DNA of 64,000 nt from Hyperoplus lanceolatus (taxonomy: Eukaryota; Chordata; Actinopteri; Uranoscopiformes; Ammodytidae), in contig CM049395.1 in NCBI GenBank assembly GCA_026929865.2, forward strand, positions 11,929,001 through 11,993,000. The letters run 5' to 3'. Positions 12,163 through 23,358 of the stretch are shown in pieces. A program made the position numbers and the translations under genes. How positions within the stretch are numbered: position 1 is the stretch's first letter; every line of letters starts with the position of its first letter. A model generated the notes under the pieces. The model was not told the DNA's origin, did not search any database, and saw nothing but the letters and a program-made list of their open reading frames with translations.

Positions 12163-12346
12163 GGGGCGCCTTTAGCTCAGTCGGTAAGGCGCCCCCCGCC
12201 CGGGCCGGGCCCAGCAGCAGACCCGGGTTCGATTCCCACCCGCGGTCGTTCTCTGCATGTCACTCCCCTCTCTGCCCCATTTCACCTCTGTCTCTCTGCA
12301 CTATCAAATAAAGCATAAAAATGCCCAAAAAATATCTTTAAAAAAA
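12163..12346 (+). mobile_element. tRNA-derived SINE with target-site duplication
   Basis: Same family as the copy at 9191. The A box is TTTAGCTCAGTCGG, the B box is GGGTTCGATTCCC, and the tail and A-run match. It is flanked by AAAGGTGCAAGACA (12149-12162) and AAAGGTGCGAGACA (12347-12360), a 14-bp target duplication with one difference, which defines both ends. It landed inside the decayed CXC-family gene. Confidence 0.95.
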
Positions 12347-12399
12347 AAAGGTGCGAGACACTGCACAAGCTTGGATCCAAGCAGTAATTGTGTCTTTCT

Positions 12400-12527
12400 A
12401 ATATTTTTTTTCTACATTAGATTTGGAGAGACAGAGTTAAAATGGGACAAAGAGGGGAAGACATGCAGAGAACTTAACCAGGCTGGATTTGAACCCGGGT
12501 CCTCTGCGGAATAACCACTGTGTCATG
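12400..12527 (-). mobile_element. Second SINE, related family, minus strand
   Basis: On the minus strand it reads CACAGTGGTTATT (A-box region), then GGGTTCAAATCC (B box, at 12484-12496), then CTGCATGTCTTCCCCTC and TGTCCCATTTTAACTC, ending in an A-rich tail toward 12400. The layout matches the + strand SINE, but the sequence has diverged further. It lies only about 50 bp from that SINE, in opposite orientation. Confidence 0.8.
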
Positions 12528-14545
12528 AGTGTTGGATCTCATGACGTTTTTCAAGTTAATTCAAAGAGTTCTTCATACTTGAGGATTGGTATCTGGGCTG
12601 GACCCCTGAAGACCTCTAGTCAAATTGTTCTTCTTTAGTATCCACTAAAGCAATCTAAAAGTTTTCACAATTTGCATGTTTTCTATGCTACTAGTTTCTG
12701 GTATAAGATACATTTACACTAATTGACTGCACCAAATATTGCACTCTTTTGTATTTCTACACATGACAATAAATCATTTGAAATATTTTGGTGGTATTGT
12801 TGAAATAAATAACGCTTAGAAATTAACATCAACAACAAATTCTTCACACAAAAAAGAAAAAAAAAGGCGGTTCTCTACATGAATAACCAAACCAACCTAC
12901 CCTTCAAAACTATAAAGTTGGCCTATGTTTGGTTGCACCATTTAGGCTTAGTTCATTCTGCTCTCATCACTGCATAATTACTGAAAACATAACTGAAATC
13001 ATTACAAAAAAGTTCTTAATCTTTGAACACAAATCTGTTCCTTCAGTTATTTCCAACTTCTTTGTGCCTTGTATCTTTCTTTGCATTAAGAACTTTTTAA
13101 GGTCTATTTTAATTTTTAAATTTTAGAAACAATACAGAAAGCAGGACCTTGGTGGTTACAATGATTAAAACAGGATGAGGCTGCTCGTCAGCTTCATTGT
13201 GGTATCACTCGGCTGGTTGGTCAATTGGCCAGGTTTCTGAAAAACTGGTCAGACCTGGCTGGCCGTGTCAACCTGAAGACTTATGTCAAAGCCTTTAGAA
13301 GTTATAGTCCCCAAAGGGAAATTCTTTTTCACAAAAATTTACTTTATGGGAAGAGATAATTTAAACTTGTTTGTAGACTCAGGACAATGACAGAGTAACT
13401 AGCCTGTCCTGTTTATAAGAATGTAGAAGAACTACAAAAGGTACCCAACCTGTTTTTTCATGGGGTCCAAATACTTTTCACAACCACACCCAGACACAAG
13501 TAGCTTTTCTACTGCTTTTTAAATGGCCTTAAGTGGAGCCGCGGCTCTGTGTAAACACCCAACTTTGAATAGATATTGACATAAATATCTAAAAATCTAA
13601 ATATAAAGGTTATCTAGGTAGGTTGTTACCCCCCCCCCCTCCAAGTGGCTGGGCCCTATAAAGCTTTCACACTTTCTACTCTTTCTACATTCTGTAGATG
13701 TGAGCTGATTTTGTGTAGAGATTATGCCCTGATACTGCCATGAAAGGAAGCATTTCTGATATTGTTTCAAGGTGAAGTTCCCAATTCTCAGAAACTTGCA
13801 AAATATGTCTACCAATGGATTTTAAGGATTCAGTTTTGCATTTGAGAAGTCATCTTATTCTGGAATCACATCAGAATGGCAAGCCTTCTCTGCAGACATC
13901 GTCTATCAGCTTTGCATAATATTGCAGCAACTTAATTGACACCAGAGTTTTATAAACGATCTCCAGCAGGTATCATCTGCTGATGACATCTCTTCATCAT
14001 AGTATTTTGGATCTCCTTGCAGCTAATGTTACAACAAATTACAACAAGTGCATCAGGCAGAATCAGGCAATTAAGGACTCTTTCAATGCAAATCCCATCC
14101 AAACATCTTCCCTGTCATAATGTGCACAACGGCTGCATAGAAAATCATTATCACTTCCTCTTCCCAGCATCAACCATAACATGCCCAATGGACCCCAACA
14201 ACTAATATCAGTGTGGAAGCACCCAAGTCACTAACCTCTGGCTCAGCTGATTTCATAAGAAAATGCCTTCCACCAGTGGTTGATAAAATTTGATGATTGG
14301 GGTGGAATTGTGGCAGTGGGCATGTTCACATAGGAACTTACATGCGGAGTAGATGCATATAGGGTCACTACGTCTCATATCAACCAATGGGGTAAACACA
14401 ATGGTTGTTTACCCCGGGTGATTGCCATGCTGTGCAAATTGCATCATACTAGACCATGCTGGCCTTTGCGAGACAAACAGGATGGCAGTTTTCCATATGA
14501 GTTCCAGGTCTGCTGTCGGGTCATATGGTTCTGATCTCTCTCTCG

Positions 14546-14809
14546 AACTAATAAAGGCAAAAATTACCCAAAAATAACTTGACATTGTTATCTTGAAAAC
14601 GTTTAATACATTTATGGCAAGAAAATTAAATCAAATGAATATTATGACTTCATAGCTAATCATTTATTTGCACATGCATTGTACCATATCTCTTGTTAAA
14701 CAAAGTTGTCGGTTGATATGGACAGTAATGAACGATTTGTGTGGATATCAGAAAAGAATGTATGTATAAATAAAAAAAAATTAACATTGGATTCACCCTT
14801 AACTATTGA
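14546..14809. other. Short AT-rich gap
   Basis: No feature recognised between the pseudogene's upstream edge and the inverted dispersed repeat. Confidence 0.5.
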
Positions 14810-15261
14810 CCTTAACTGTTTCTGATGTTGTGTGGTATCATAGTAATCCCTGACCATGAAAACATAGGGTTAGACATTACTAGTTATGTGGTATTATGTT
14901 TGGTTCAGGAGTTATGATGAAAAATGCATAATTAGGCTATGGCGGAAAGTAAAATGGTCTCCACGGCATCCATGATTCAATTTTGCAATGGCTTAATATC
15001 TGAAAATGTTCAGAGCCCCAAACTGTATAAGTGTACCACGCTTCAAGCTTTTCTGAGAAGGTTAACATTTTTGCACATGTCCCCTCTACCATAAAACAGT
15101 ACTTTAGGAAGCCGAAAATTGACATAAAGGTATGGTTAAGAAACCCCTTAGAAAGTAACTTTCCACCACTTGGATTCCTTAAGACTTTTAGTATGCTATT
15201 AATTACATATTCATGAGTCAAAAACAGTTGAAATGGTTTCTGTTGCAATTTTTGAGAGGTC
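14810..15261 (-). repeat. Unnamed 453-bp dispersed repeat, copy B (inverted)
   Basis: The reverse complement of 8736-9188 over its whole length, with scattered substitutions and one single-base indel. In this copy the long frame (14937-15278, minus) stays open through the site where copy A is shifted. The segment matching the X-box of copy A has mutated. Together the two copies form an inverted pair around about 5.6 kb. Confidence 0.85.
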
Positions 15262-15489
15262 CACCCATATTTTCTCACAAAATGCCTGTACTGTATGGGA
15301 AGTGATCACTCTAGCCGCTACCTTTTGTGCGACCTGAATCATCAGTCATAGCCCCCGCAGTCAACCTGGATCTTTCCAGTCGAAGTGGAAGAAGAAGAGG
15401 GAGAAACACTCACTGCCAGTTGTGCATCATCCCCGTCAGTTTTTTGCATCACATTAACGTCATTAGCATCACTGCTGGCTGAGCCACAG

Positions 15490-15660
15490 CAACCCTGTCT
15501 CATCAAAATTACCTTCCCAGAGAACTATTCGGCATTCTCAATTACGTTTGTCTGAAAAATGTATTTTGTCCCTGAATACGTTTTATTGAACATCACAAAT
15601 ATGTTCGTTCTCAGCCTATTTTGTGCCATTTATTTACCTCTAGGATAATGTTTGTTTGAA
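15490..15660 (+). mobile_element. Fragment of the terminal repeat of the 45-52 kb element
   Basis: It starts CAACCCTGTCTCATC and runs through GGCATTCTCAATTACG to GCCATTTATTTACCTC, matching the outer terminal repeat at 45030 and its mirror at 52279. It carries one copy of the ACGT-bearing subunit instead of three. Homology stops after about 15660, with no internal region and no opposite end nearby. It is a truncated or solo terminus of the same family. Confidence 0.8.
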
Positions 15661-16881
15661 ACATATCCCAGATATGTTAAATGTCAACATAACACATTAA
15701 TGTCATTAAGGCATAGTTGCCTGTAATAGTGTGTATATTCCAGCATATTTTAAGCCCCTATTGAATCGATGTAATGGTGTGTTGGTAATGAGGGGGGGAT
15801 GAGCTAATGGATTTCTTGTGCTTTTATAGTTTCAAGAAATATGTATTTGAATATGTAAGATAATAACTTTATTGTTTGCTCTTTTTTGAACTGATAAAAT
15901 AAGTAATATAAAATAAGTAATTTTTTAAGTGCTTTTTTTTCACAAGAGTTTGTCAAGTACTTTGGTCAGTGAACCCCCCTGTCGCACTGTGGTACATGTC
16001 CACCAGGAAGTCCTCTCTCAGTCTGTGTTGAGCTGAGAGAGACAGGTATGTTGAGCTGCAGGTCCGTTGTTTAACAGTTAATTTATGGTACCATAGTAAT
16101 ATCCCGAAAGAGCAACGCCATATAGATGTGATGTATAAAGCATGAGGTTGTTGTTAAGAGTGGGTTTTATTTATTTTGAGAGTACAATGTGTTCAAACGT
16201 GTTTGCTTTGAAGTGCCGGTTACATTTGCGCCAGGCGACACACGTTGTTATGGGTATTGTAGTTCTTTTGTGTAAGCTTCGTATAAGACACATGTAAAAA
16301 GTGTATTTCTATATCTGCTTGTTTTTGTGCAAATACGGAAATGTTGTGCTTTCTTTATGATGACTTAAACAAACAGAAGAGAGATTGCTGGATGATTCTC
16401 AACCGTATCAATTTGAACCAGAATACACTGAGAAGCAACTACATGTTACAAGTGGAGCTGGTGAGGAGCGAGGCTGAGACTTCTGCACTATGTAAGTGGA
16501 AACATGGAAGAAAGTTTCAATAACTGGTGGTTGAGTGACTGCGCCTGGAAAATCACCACTCATTGTGACACAATCTCTTGTTGTACTGTCCTATTCAATT
16601 GATATGTCAAGCCTTCCCATCGATGGCAGCTCCAGGTCTCACTCAGTGCAGCAAAGGGACTCGTTTTCTGTCAGCATGCGTTGACAAGCCCCACACCGAC
16701 ATCACTTGTGACTCTCACCTCTTTTCCCGGCTGTTCACCTGTCTCAGCCTCCCTCCTCTCCTGCTCCCCTTCCAACACATGATGTTTCTTCTCCGTGTTT
16801 CTGGTTCAAATCGATACAGTTCTGGATCTTCGCAGCAATCTCTCTTCTGCTCCGTATAATCACCAACGTCTTGTTCACATA
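15661..16881. other. Non-coding stretch, no gene recognised
   Basis: AT-rich with T runs. Frames at 16341-16523 and 16578-16859 are unrecognised and probably chance. Confidence 0.5.
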
Positions 16882-17315
16882 GGCTGTGTTCGAAAAGCCA
16901 TACTTATCCTCCCTCCTAGTATGTACTCAATATTGTCTACTTAACAATCGATTGTGCGAGGTTCATCGAAACATTCACACTGAAAGTATACTCAAGCTAT
17001 AAAGATATATATATATAAGCTATATATATATATTTCTTATTTTTTTTTAAGATTCCAGGCGTTTAGACGCTGTTTAGCACAATTGTAAATAAAGAATAAA
17101 AAAAACCTTCCTTGTCGTTTGAAAAGAAGCTATGCATTGTGGGGCAGTTGAGTAGGAAAAGTATCCAATCGATCCATACACAAAATCTTCCTGGAAGTTG
17201 GTACTCATCTGGGAATTTCTTGTCTACCCAAACTGGCATACACATCCGTCACAGACTGAAATAGACACCAAAATGAGCATGAGTAGGACATAAGTATGGC
17301 TTTTCGAACACAGCC
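16882..17315. mobile_element. MITE with perfect 24-bp terminal inverted repeats
   Basis: The left end 16882-16905 begins GGCTGTGTTCGAAAAGCC. The right end 17292-17315 is its exact reverse complement over 24 bp. The 434-bp element has no coding capacity and an internal TATATA cluster. ATA flanks both sides, so a 3-bp target duplication is possible, as in Harbinger-type elements. Fish genomes carry many elements with GGCTGTGTTCGAA-like ends; superfamily assignment is uncertain. Confidence 0.85.
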
Positions 17316-20300
17316 ATATTGAGATGCCCATCTGCAGATGTTAGCGCATTCACGCTGTGCCGTTTCCTGTCGGTATGCAGATCCGGGTAAGCAGTCAAAG
17401 TTTCACTTCTCTCTCTCTCTCTGCCTGTATGAATTTGACTCTAAAATGACACAACGTGACAGTAAATAAACAAGTCCACACAAGCATTTTAGTGATCTTG
17501 TAAAATGTATCTTCTTGCTGCCAGTGGAGGCAAGCTATTGCTCCCCATAGCCACTGGTGCTGGAGTTAAGCTAACCAGGAAGAGCGAAATATGGTCTGCA
17601 CAACATGAACATAACATTAAAGGGGACAATTAGTTTGACCTCAGCCCCTTTGTCACATATGGGGGAAGACAATATTGTGATCTGTACAGAAAGAAATTCA
17701 ACAAACCAGTGTGCTGTATTTTGTAGCCGTCACACTTAAGTCCACTCAAATCCTTGAGAACATAATGAGTGTTCTCCAAGAATTCTGAGCACTTTATACT
17801 TAATTTTGAGTTCATGTAGTCATTTATTAGTGTAAATTTCCCCCAACCCTGTCCAATTTACCCCCATCTCTCCGTATGCTTAGTTTGATATGTGTAAATA
17901 ATGCAAATCAGCCACTTAGTAACCACATCAATTACCCACCTGGCCTCTTATCAGCCCCTCCGTGTTGTTTGCAAAACACTCGTTACGGTCCTGTGGTGAT
18001 GAAGGCGGACAGTCGTTGGTGGAGTCCATGTTATGGTTCGCTCTGGAACCAATTAGTACTCACTGCCCGCTGTCCTCTGAGACCAGTAAAACCAAGCAAG
18101 AGGCAGAGGCTTAAAACAATAATGCACAACCAGGCCACACCTATATGTGTATGTAAGTGTATAATTAAAGAGGTATCATGGACATCACTAGTACTCTTTT
18201 TCATAAAGTCAACACACAGATTGTACACTGTATGTATCAAACTATCGACAATAGGGTGTGTGGAAAAAAACATACATAACAAAAAAACATAAAGAGAGAG
18301 CGAGAGAGAGCAAGAGATACAATGATACAATAAGGGAGATTGCAGGACAGAAGCCATATTTCCATTTTATTTTTAGAGACCGGTAATCTACTCGCTGCCT
18401 CTCCCTTGTGTCCCTTGCTCTTGATAAGGTGACGTCAGCAAACCATTTTGTTTCCGGCCCTCCTCTGTTTAAGGAGGGATGATTGGTCTGGTAGGATCCG
18501 GTTGTGCGCTATGATAGGCCTTGGTATAGGCCCTGTATCTCAGAATAGCCGAGCAGAGAGATGGGAAGACTTAGCAGGGGAAGGAGGAGGAGAAGTAGAT
18601 GGAGGTGAAACCGATCTATCTCTTATTATGTCCTCTGTCTTTGTCAGATAACCCTGGAAACATCTCAGACCGGTATGCAGCTTTTAGAAGCTTGCTTTAG
18701 ATCCGCTCCAAAACCTTGCTCGATGAAACAAAATAATTATGCTGGTATTGATAGACACAGGAACTTGTGTGCTAAGTATGTGAGGATCACTGAAACGGAG
18801 ACGCCTTTGTGTTTGTGTGTATGTGTATGTCATATCCTTTCAAAGGAACGTAGCTTTGGTGAGCCCTCCAGAGATTTAATGTAGCCTCTCGTGTGAACTT
18901 CTCATCAAATGAATTTGACTGCACTGTGTGACCACTTTCATGCAATGTTCACACATGTTTAAATAGTGTGTCCTGTGCAAAGTGCTGTCAGTGTATGTGT
19001 AATAACAGTAATACAGCTGTAAGTAATAGCTACATTCACCTGGCGATAATAAACATTTCAGATACAATTTGAATCAATACAGGTTATGACATCACCATAA
19101 CCATGCATACCATATGCAACTCATTTTGATATCATATGGCATATTGAGAAGAAGTGTTTTTTTTTTATGTGGCGGTACGTAGTAATCATCAGCTGCCTTC
19201 TATGTGTAGCAATTAGCTGCAAGGGTTATAATGAAAATAGAAACTGGTTCCCAATCGCAGGGCAGTACAAATTTGATCAAATTTAGATTGACTGACTTTA
19301 CCTAAAATCAGCAAACGGTTTGCCCTTCACAGCACAACTGCTACACTGGGGTCAACATTTGCAGAGAAGCAGCCATCTATACTGTAGAAGAGTTGGAGAG
19401 CACTGTAGAAGAGTTGGAGAGCGCTCTATTTAAAACCTTCAAGGCATCACCAGTTGAGGGCTCGAGAGAGTTACAAATGGAAACAGGAGCAGAGAGGGAG
19501 GCAGTTGGTATCATCATCATCACCATCATTGTGAGACCATGCTTCACAAGTAAAGAAAGTCATACTTAACAAAAGTTGATAGTCTAGTTTTTGATCTGAA
19601 TAAAAACAAACTGTTAGGGTACAATGGACTACAGATGAGAGGGCTGATCCGGATTGGTCGAACAAGAACATGCAAATTTGAGTGCTGTGCTCCAAGGAAT
19701 TGGGTGGGTAAGTTAGTGTGTATAGCCTTTGAGAGGACTAATCCTGTGCACAATGGGGGGAAACAATGGGTTCCAATCAAAACAATGATGATTTATGATT
19801 GGTTCTGAAGTTAGTCAGAATAAATTCCACTGCCACCAAGAAATACCATAACATGAAAAACCAAGCCAAAATATTTCCCAGACAGCAATTTGATGGCTAA
19901 TACACACATCTTTGGCAGAAAACATTTTTTCTCTCTCACTATTGGCTTGTTAAAAAAGTAAAAAATGTTGACCTGCTACCGTACATTTCTCTTTTCCTTT
20001 TCTACAACTTCGTTAGCTGCACCTGTACATTGGAAGTCACACTCCATTCAGCCTCCTTTTTTCTTTTCCGCTTATGCTTCAAATAAAACACCGCTTCAAA
20101 GAACACACCATATGTGTATTTTCCACACTTTGGAATATGCAATATATTCAGTTTGGTGGTAATCACTCACACATTGGTACAACAGAGGCAAAGTACTGAC
20201 TGAGAGAATGGAGGGAGGAGAGTCGCTGATATTTTAAAACATGTATGGATGATTAATTACCTGAAGCTGCTGGAGGAAAATACTGGTTTTAAAGAACACA

Positions 20301-20777
20301 GAGAGAGACCGCCACAAGACGAGTGTGTCTCCTCTCTTCCTTCGGAATAATTGAAATTAGATTAAAAGGAAAACCAAATCCTTGTCTTTTGCCTGGTAAG
20401 CAGAATATTCACAGCAAAATGCTAAAGTATCCTTTCCCCCTTCAATATGGTAAAGTGTCCGTCAGAGTTTGTACAGGGTCATTTGCCAAAGGACAAGTAG
20501 GGACGTCATTACTGCCTTTCCCTTTACCTGTAACCTCCAACAAATGCATATTACATTGAGCGTTGTGCAGTCAATCAATTGCGCCACACAATTACAATCT
20601 ATCAACAAGGCTGTCAGGTTGAGCAGATCCCCAGGCTTGAGTTGGTAATGATGAGTTCAAACACCTGAAACAGGTCTTTCAAGTCCCTTGTACTTTGTGT
20701 GTATGTATGCGTGTGTGTATATGTGAGCGAGAGAGATGGAGGGAGGGAGAGAGAGCCAAAGAGTGTGTGTGTGGAGG

Positions 20778-20779
<2 letters not shown>
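17316..20779. other. Non-coding stretch with a CRE-like site and a short tandem duplication
   Basis: No gene recognised. A perfect cAMP-response-element palindrome TGACGTCA lies at 18430-18437, at the start of a more GC-rich segment (18430-18660). At 19381-19422 a 21-bp unit beginning CTGTAGAAGAGTTGG is present twice in tandem. Frames of 60-140 codons here, including 17876-18292, resemble no known protein. Confidence 0.5.
18430..18437. promoter_or_regulatory. Consensus CRE (TGACGTCA)
   Basis: A perfect 8-bp palindrome matching the CREB/ATF binding consensus. It is followed by GC-richer sequence, but no TATA box, exon or start is identifiable beside it. Chance occurrence in 64 kb is quite possible. 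Confidence 0.3.

Positions 20780-20826
<47 letters not shown>
20780..20826. repeat. (GA)n microsatellite
   Basis: A pure GA run, preceded by a looser GA/GT-rich tract from about 20725. Confidence 0.95.
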
Positions 20827-20827
<1 letters not shown>

Positions 20828-22114
20828 AGCACGGTGGGAATCAGAAAGGGGCTCTGAAGGATGAAACAGAAGGGAGGAAGAAAGAGCTTAAGTCCCCTTA
20901 GTTTGCCTTTTCCTTCGCCTGCCCATGCATTGAAAAAGGTTCGGTGCATTTCAATAAGGACAGAAATCTTTGAGCAGCAGCTGTCCTGACGATAAACCTG
21001 AATATAAATGGTGAATCATCTTCAGATCCCTTCTTTCTGATTCTGACAAACAAATAACATCATCTACTGAAGAACAACAAAAACAGAACCTCTGAGAGAA
21101 CACTGACTGTTATCGGACTGGAAATTTGACATTGATTATTGGTTAATTTCCTTGTAGCTGACATGACATGAACTTCAATAAATGCACTTTTTGATATTTT
21201 TACAAGGTGGAATACATTAGATTATTTACTTTCATCCTGTGATTCTGTCATATGTATTTGAATAGTTTTTGTATCAGGCCTACAATATGTACAGATACAA
21301 GGCTATAAACCCTTTTAGGCAAAGCCTCTGCTCTAAATTTGTGCAGTGGATATGGACTTACAGGATATGTGTTTTTGGGGTGGAGGTGGAATTTCTCTGA
21401 CTTTGGAATAACAGCACCCCACCTCACACTGGCATGTCTTAAAGCAAATTCCACTTTGTAAATCTTTATTTCCTGTTGCAAACCCACACGAACATATCAG
21501 ACACTCCACTACAGGCCGTCCATTTGAAACAAGGCTCCACAAATGCCCTAATTAGTTTTTTTTAATTGCCCAAACTGCACGGGATAGCAACGCTAAATAA
21601 ATAAATGTCTGGCCTAGGCCATTGGTGGAGGTGGGGCTTCAGGAAATGGTTTGCTTGGGACTCTGAGTGCTTCCAGGTTGACATTCCCTCTGATGGATCA
21701 GAGTGTCTTGGAATGTCCAAGTGGTGATCCGACATGCAGCTGTAGTTTCAGAAAGGGCAATAATAAAAGGGAGGAAACCCTACATGGCCACATGGCCCTA
21801 ATCATTGAAGCTCTGTGCATGCTATATCAAATCACTGGACTCTACCTATGGATTAAAGGGTGTGTAGGCTTGCTAATGGTTTCACCAATGACTTGAAACA
21901 ATTTCATAACCCATATCAACAAGGCTTATTGCTCAACCCTTGTTAACACTACATTATTCACTACTCTTTTAATATTACTTAGTAACTTCCATGGATAAAT
22001 TGCAGTACACAAAAAGTAATGTGAAACTCTGACAAGGTATCAGATATGTTTTTATCTTCTGTCAGAATCTTTGAGCAACATCAAACTAATATAGTAGGTG
22101 CTTTGAATTATTTT
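20827..22114. other. Non-coding stretch, no gene recognised
   Basis: No RNA gene, transposon end or recognisable protein. Overlapping minus-strand frames at 21248-21542 are unrecognised. Confidence 0.5.
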
Positions 22115-23080
22115 ACAAAAATAAGTGATCTTACATTAAAGCAGCTCAGAGGAACATTTAAATATCTTTTAAACAGCCTCATGTTTCCTCTCATAATCAT
22201 AAATTACCTTCAACAGCAAACGAGACCATCAGTGCAAAGAAAGATCTTTTTATAAAGTTGTTATTACTGTGTTTGGTCTGGTCGTACACCCAGTCCGATT
22301 TTCGGTTCACGCGTGTATGCTCTATGGTCACATATCCATATTGGTTGCAGATTTCAGTGTGGCGCAGCAACGCAATTTGAGAAGCCTATCCCTCCAGGTG
22401 AGGGAAGGGGAGCGGGAGCCTTGTTTGAGACAGTTATTTGTCGTCCTAATGACTGATAACGGGGCTGAACCATCAAAGAAAAAAGAAAATGCAATGAAGT
22501 AAAGCTAAAAGGGAGAGTGATAGGCGGGCGGGAGGGCGTTGCCAAGCAACGTATACACAATTTCACGGGTGCGAACAAGACTGCAGTGTTTACTCCTAAA
22601 TGAATGAGCGGTAGCCTACTAAAACAAAGTTTACTTTGCCTCACCAGCATCATCAGATGACCATCATTCTTCTGAAATAGTCATTTTTTACAACAACATA
22701 AACGCATTACCTCATCGTGATCCATACTAACTGCCGTCTCGTTCATTCGCTTTCTGTGAGGACACGTAATCTTTCAGCTCCGTGAGAGAGAGTAGTTAGG
22801 TGACACTGCTGCATCAACTCATTGCAATCAGGTGTGTGTAGCACTGACTGGCATTAGTTGATGCTGTGTCACTAACCACTCTCACGGAGCCGAAAAGAGT
22901 CCGGTGCCCTCACACTTTCAACACACGGACATGCACTATATTGCTTCCTGATCATTTGAATCTTGCACTCCCGGCACAAGCAAGAACACAGCTTCACGAC
23001 AGCTGGCGTCGTAAAAATACTACCACTTTTGTGCAAAGGGGCCGCCAACGGGCAATGTTACTCGTTGTGGCTTTAAGGTT
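22115..23080 (+). repeat. Unnamed hairpin-bearing dispersed repeat, copy 1
   Basis: Two separated blocks match 38330-38715. The first includes CAACAGCAAACGAGACCATC, then CAGTGCAAAGAA (near 22210). The second includes ACAGCTGGCGTC, then TAAAAATACTACC (near 23000). Between them copy 1 has about 450 bp more, including a 60-bp hairpin at 22756-22913. No recognisable protein is encoded. The family is not one I can name, and its true ends are uncertain. Confidence 0.65.
22756..22913. repeat. Long hairpin inside the dispersed repeat
   Basis: The arms 22756-22819 and 22855-22913 pair imperfectly around a 35-bp loop. Both arms share GGCTCCGTGAGAG or AGCTCCGTGAGAG and a GCATCAACT-type end. It may be a small inverted-repeat element nested in the larger repeat, since copy 2 lacks it. 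Confidence 0.7.
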
Positions 23081-23311
23081 GTCTAATTATGTACCAAAGG
23101 TCAATCTAATGCAGAAACAAACAGTAAGATAACATTCTCTCAGGCTCACAACATGTGTCCTTTTTAAAGGATGACATTTAAGTAATTTCCCTTGTTAACA
23201 CACACAGTGATTCCATATACATTTGAATGGGCATTGAGTGAAAGAGAGACTGAATGAGTTGCAAAAGCAAAATATTGATGCTTGTAGATGAACTGCCTCA
23301 TGCAAAGTCAT

Positions 23312-23313
<2 letters not shown>

Positions 23314-23350
<37 letters not shown>

Positions 23351-23358
23351 GGGGGGAA
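23314..23358. repeat. GT then GA microsatellite
   Basis: A (GT)14-like run passing into GAGAGAG and a G run. Confidence 0.95.

Larger units (their letters stand above)
11085..14545 (-). pseudogene. Decayed multicopy gene: nuclease-like domain and CXC cysteine-rich tail
   Basis: Several minus-strand blocks appear in the order of a protein family common in fish and invertebrate genomes, sometimes labelled tesmin/TSO1-like CXC domain protein. From the N-terminal side: near 14330-14545, ADLELIWKTAIL, then CIYSACKFLCEHAH; near 14000-14300, WWKAFSYEI and VVHIMTGK; at 13597-13815, MVDIFCKFLRIGNFTL; near 12060-12150, ENTFKKRGRVITI; near 11900, YELCSPSPALFETFLL; at 11461-11739, INKQLFINMLSGHQ and HATSDADWLIEQRAVE, which resemble a PIN/FEN-type nuclease fold; near 11200-11290, CTCKTDC, CICKKHGIEC and ACGTC. 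A TAA stop lies at 11090-11092 and overlaps an AATAAA-type signal (11085-11090). Frameshifts, many stops (one at an Arg-to-TGA position just before CTCKTDC) and two SINE insertions show it is dead. The cellular role is unknown to me, and a transposon origin is an inference. Confidence 0.75.

Noticed and set aside
8736..15261. Inverted repeat pair as termini of one 6.5-kb transposon
   Set aside because: The enclosed DNA is a mix of unrelated insertions, the outer flanks show no duplication, and the termini lack transposon-like ends. Two independent copies of a dispersed repeat fit better.
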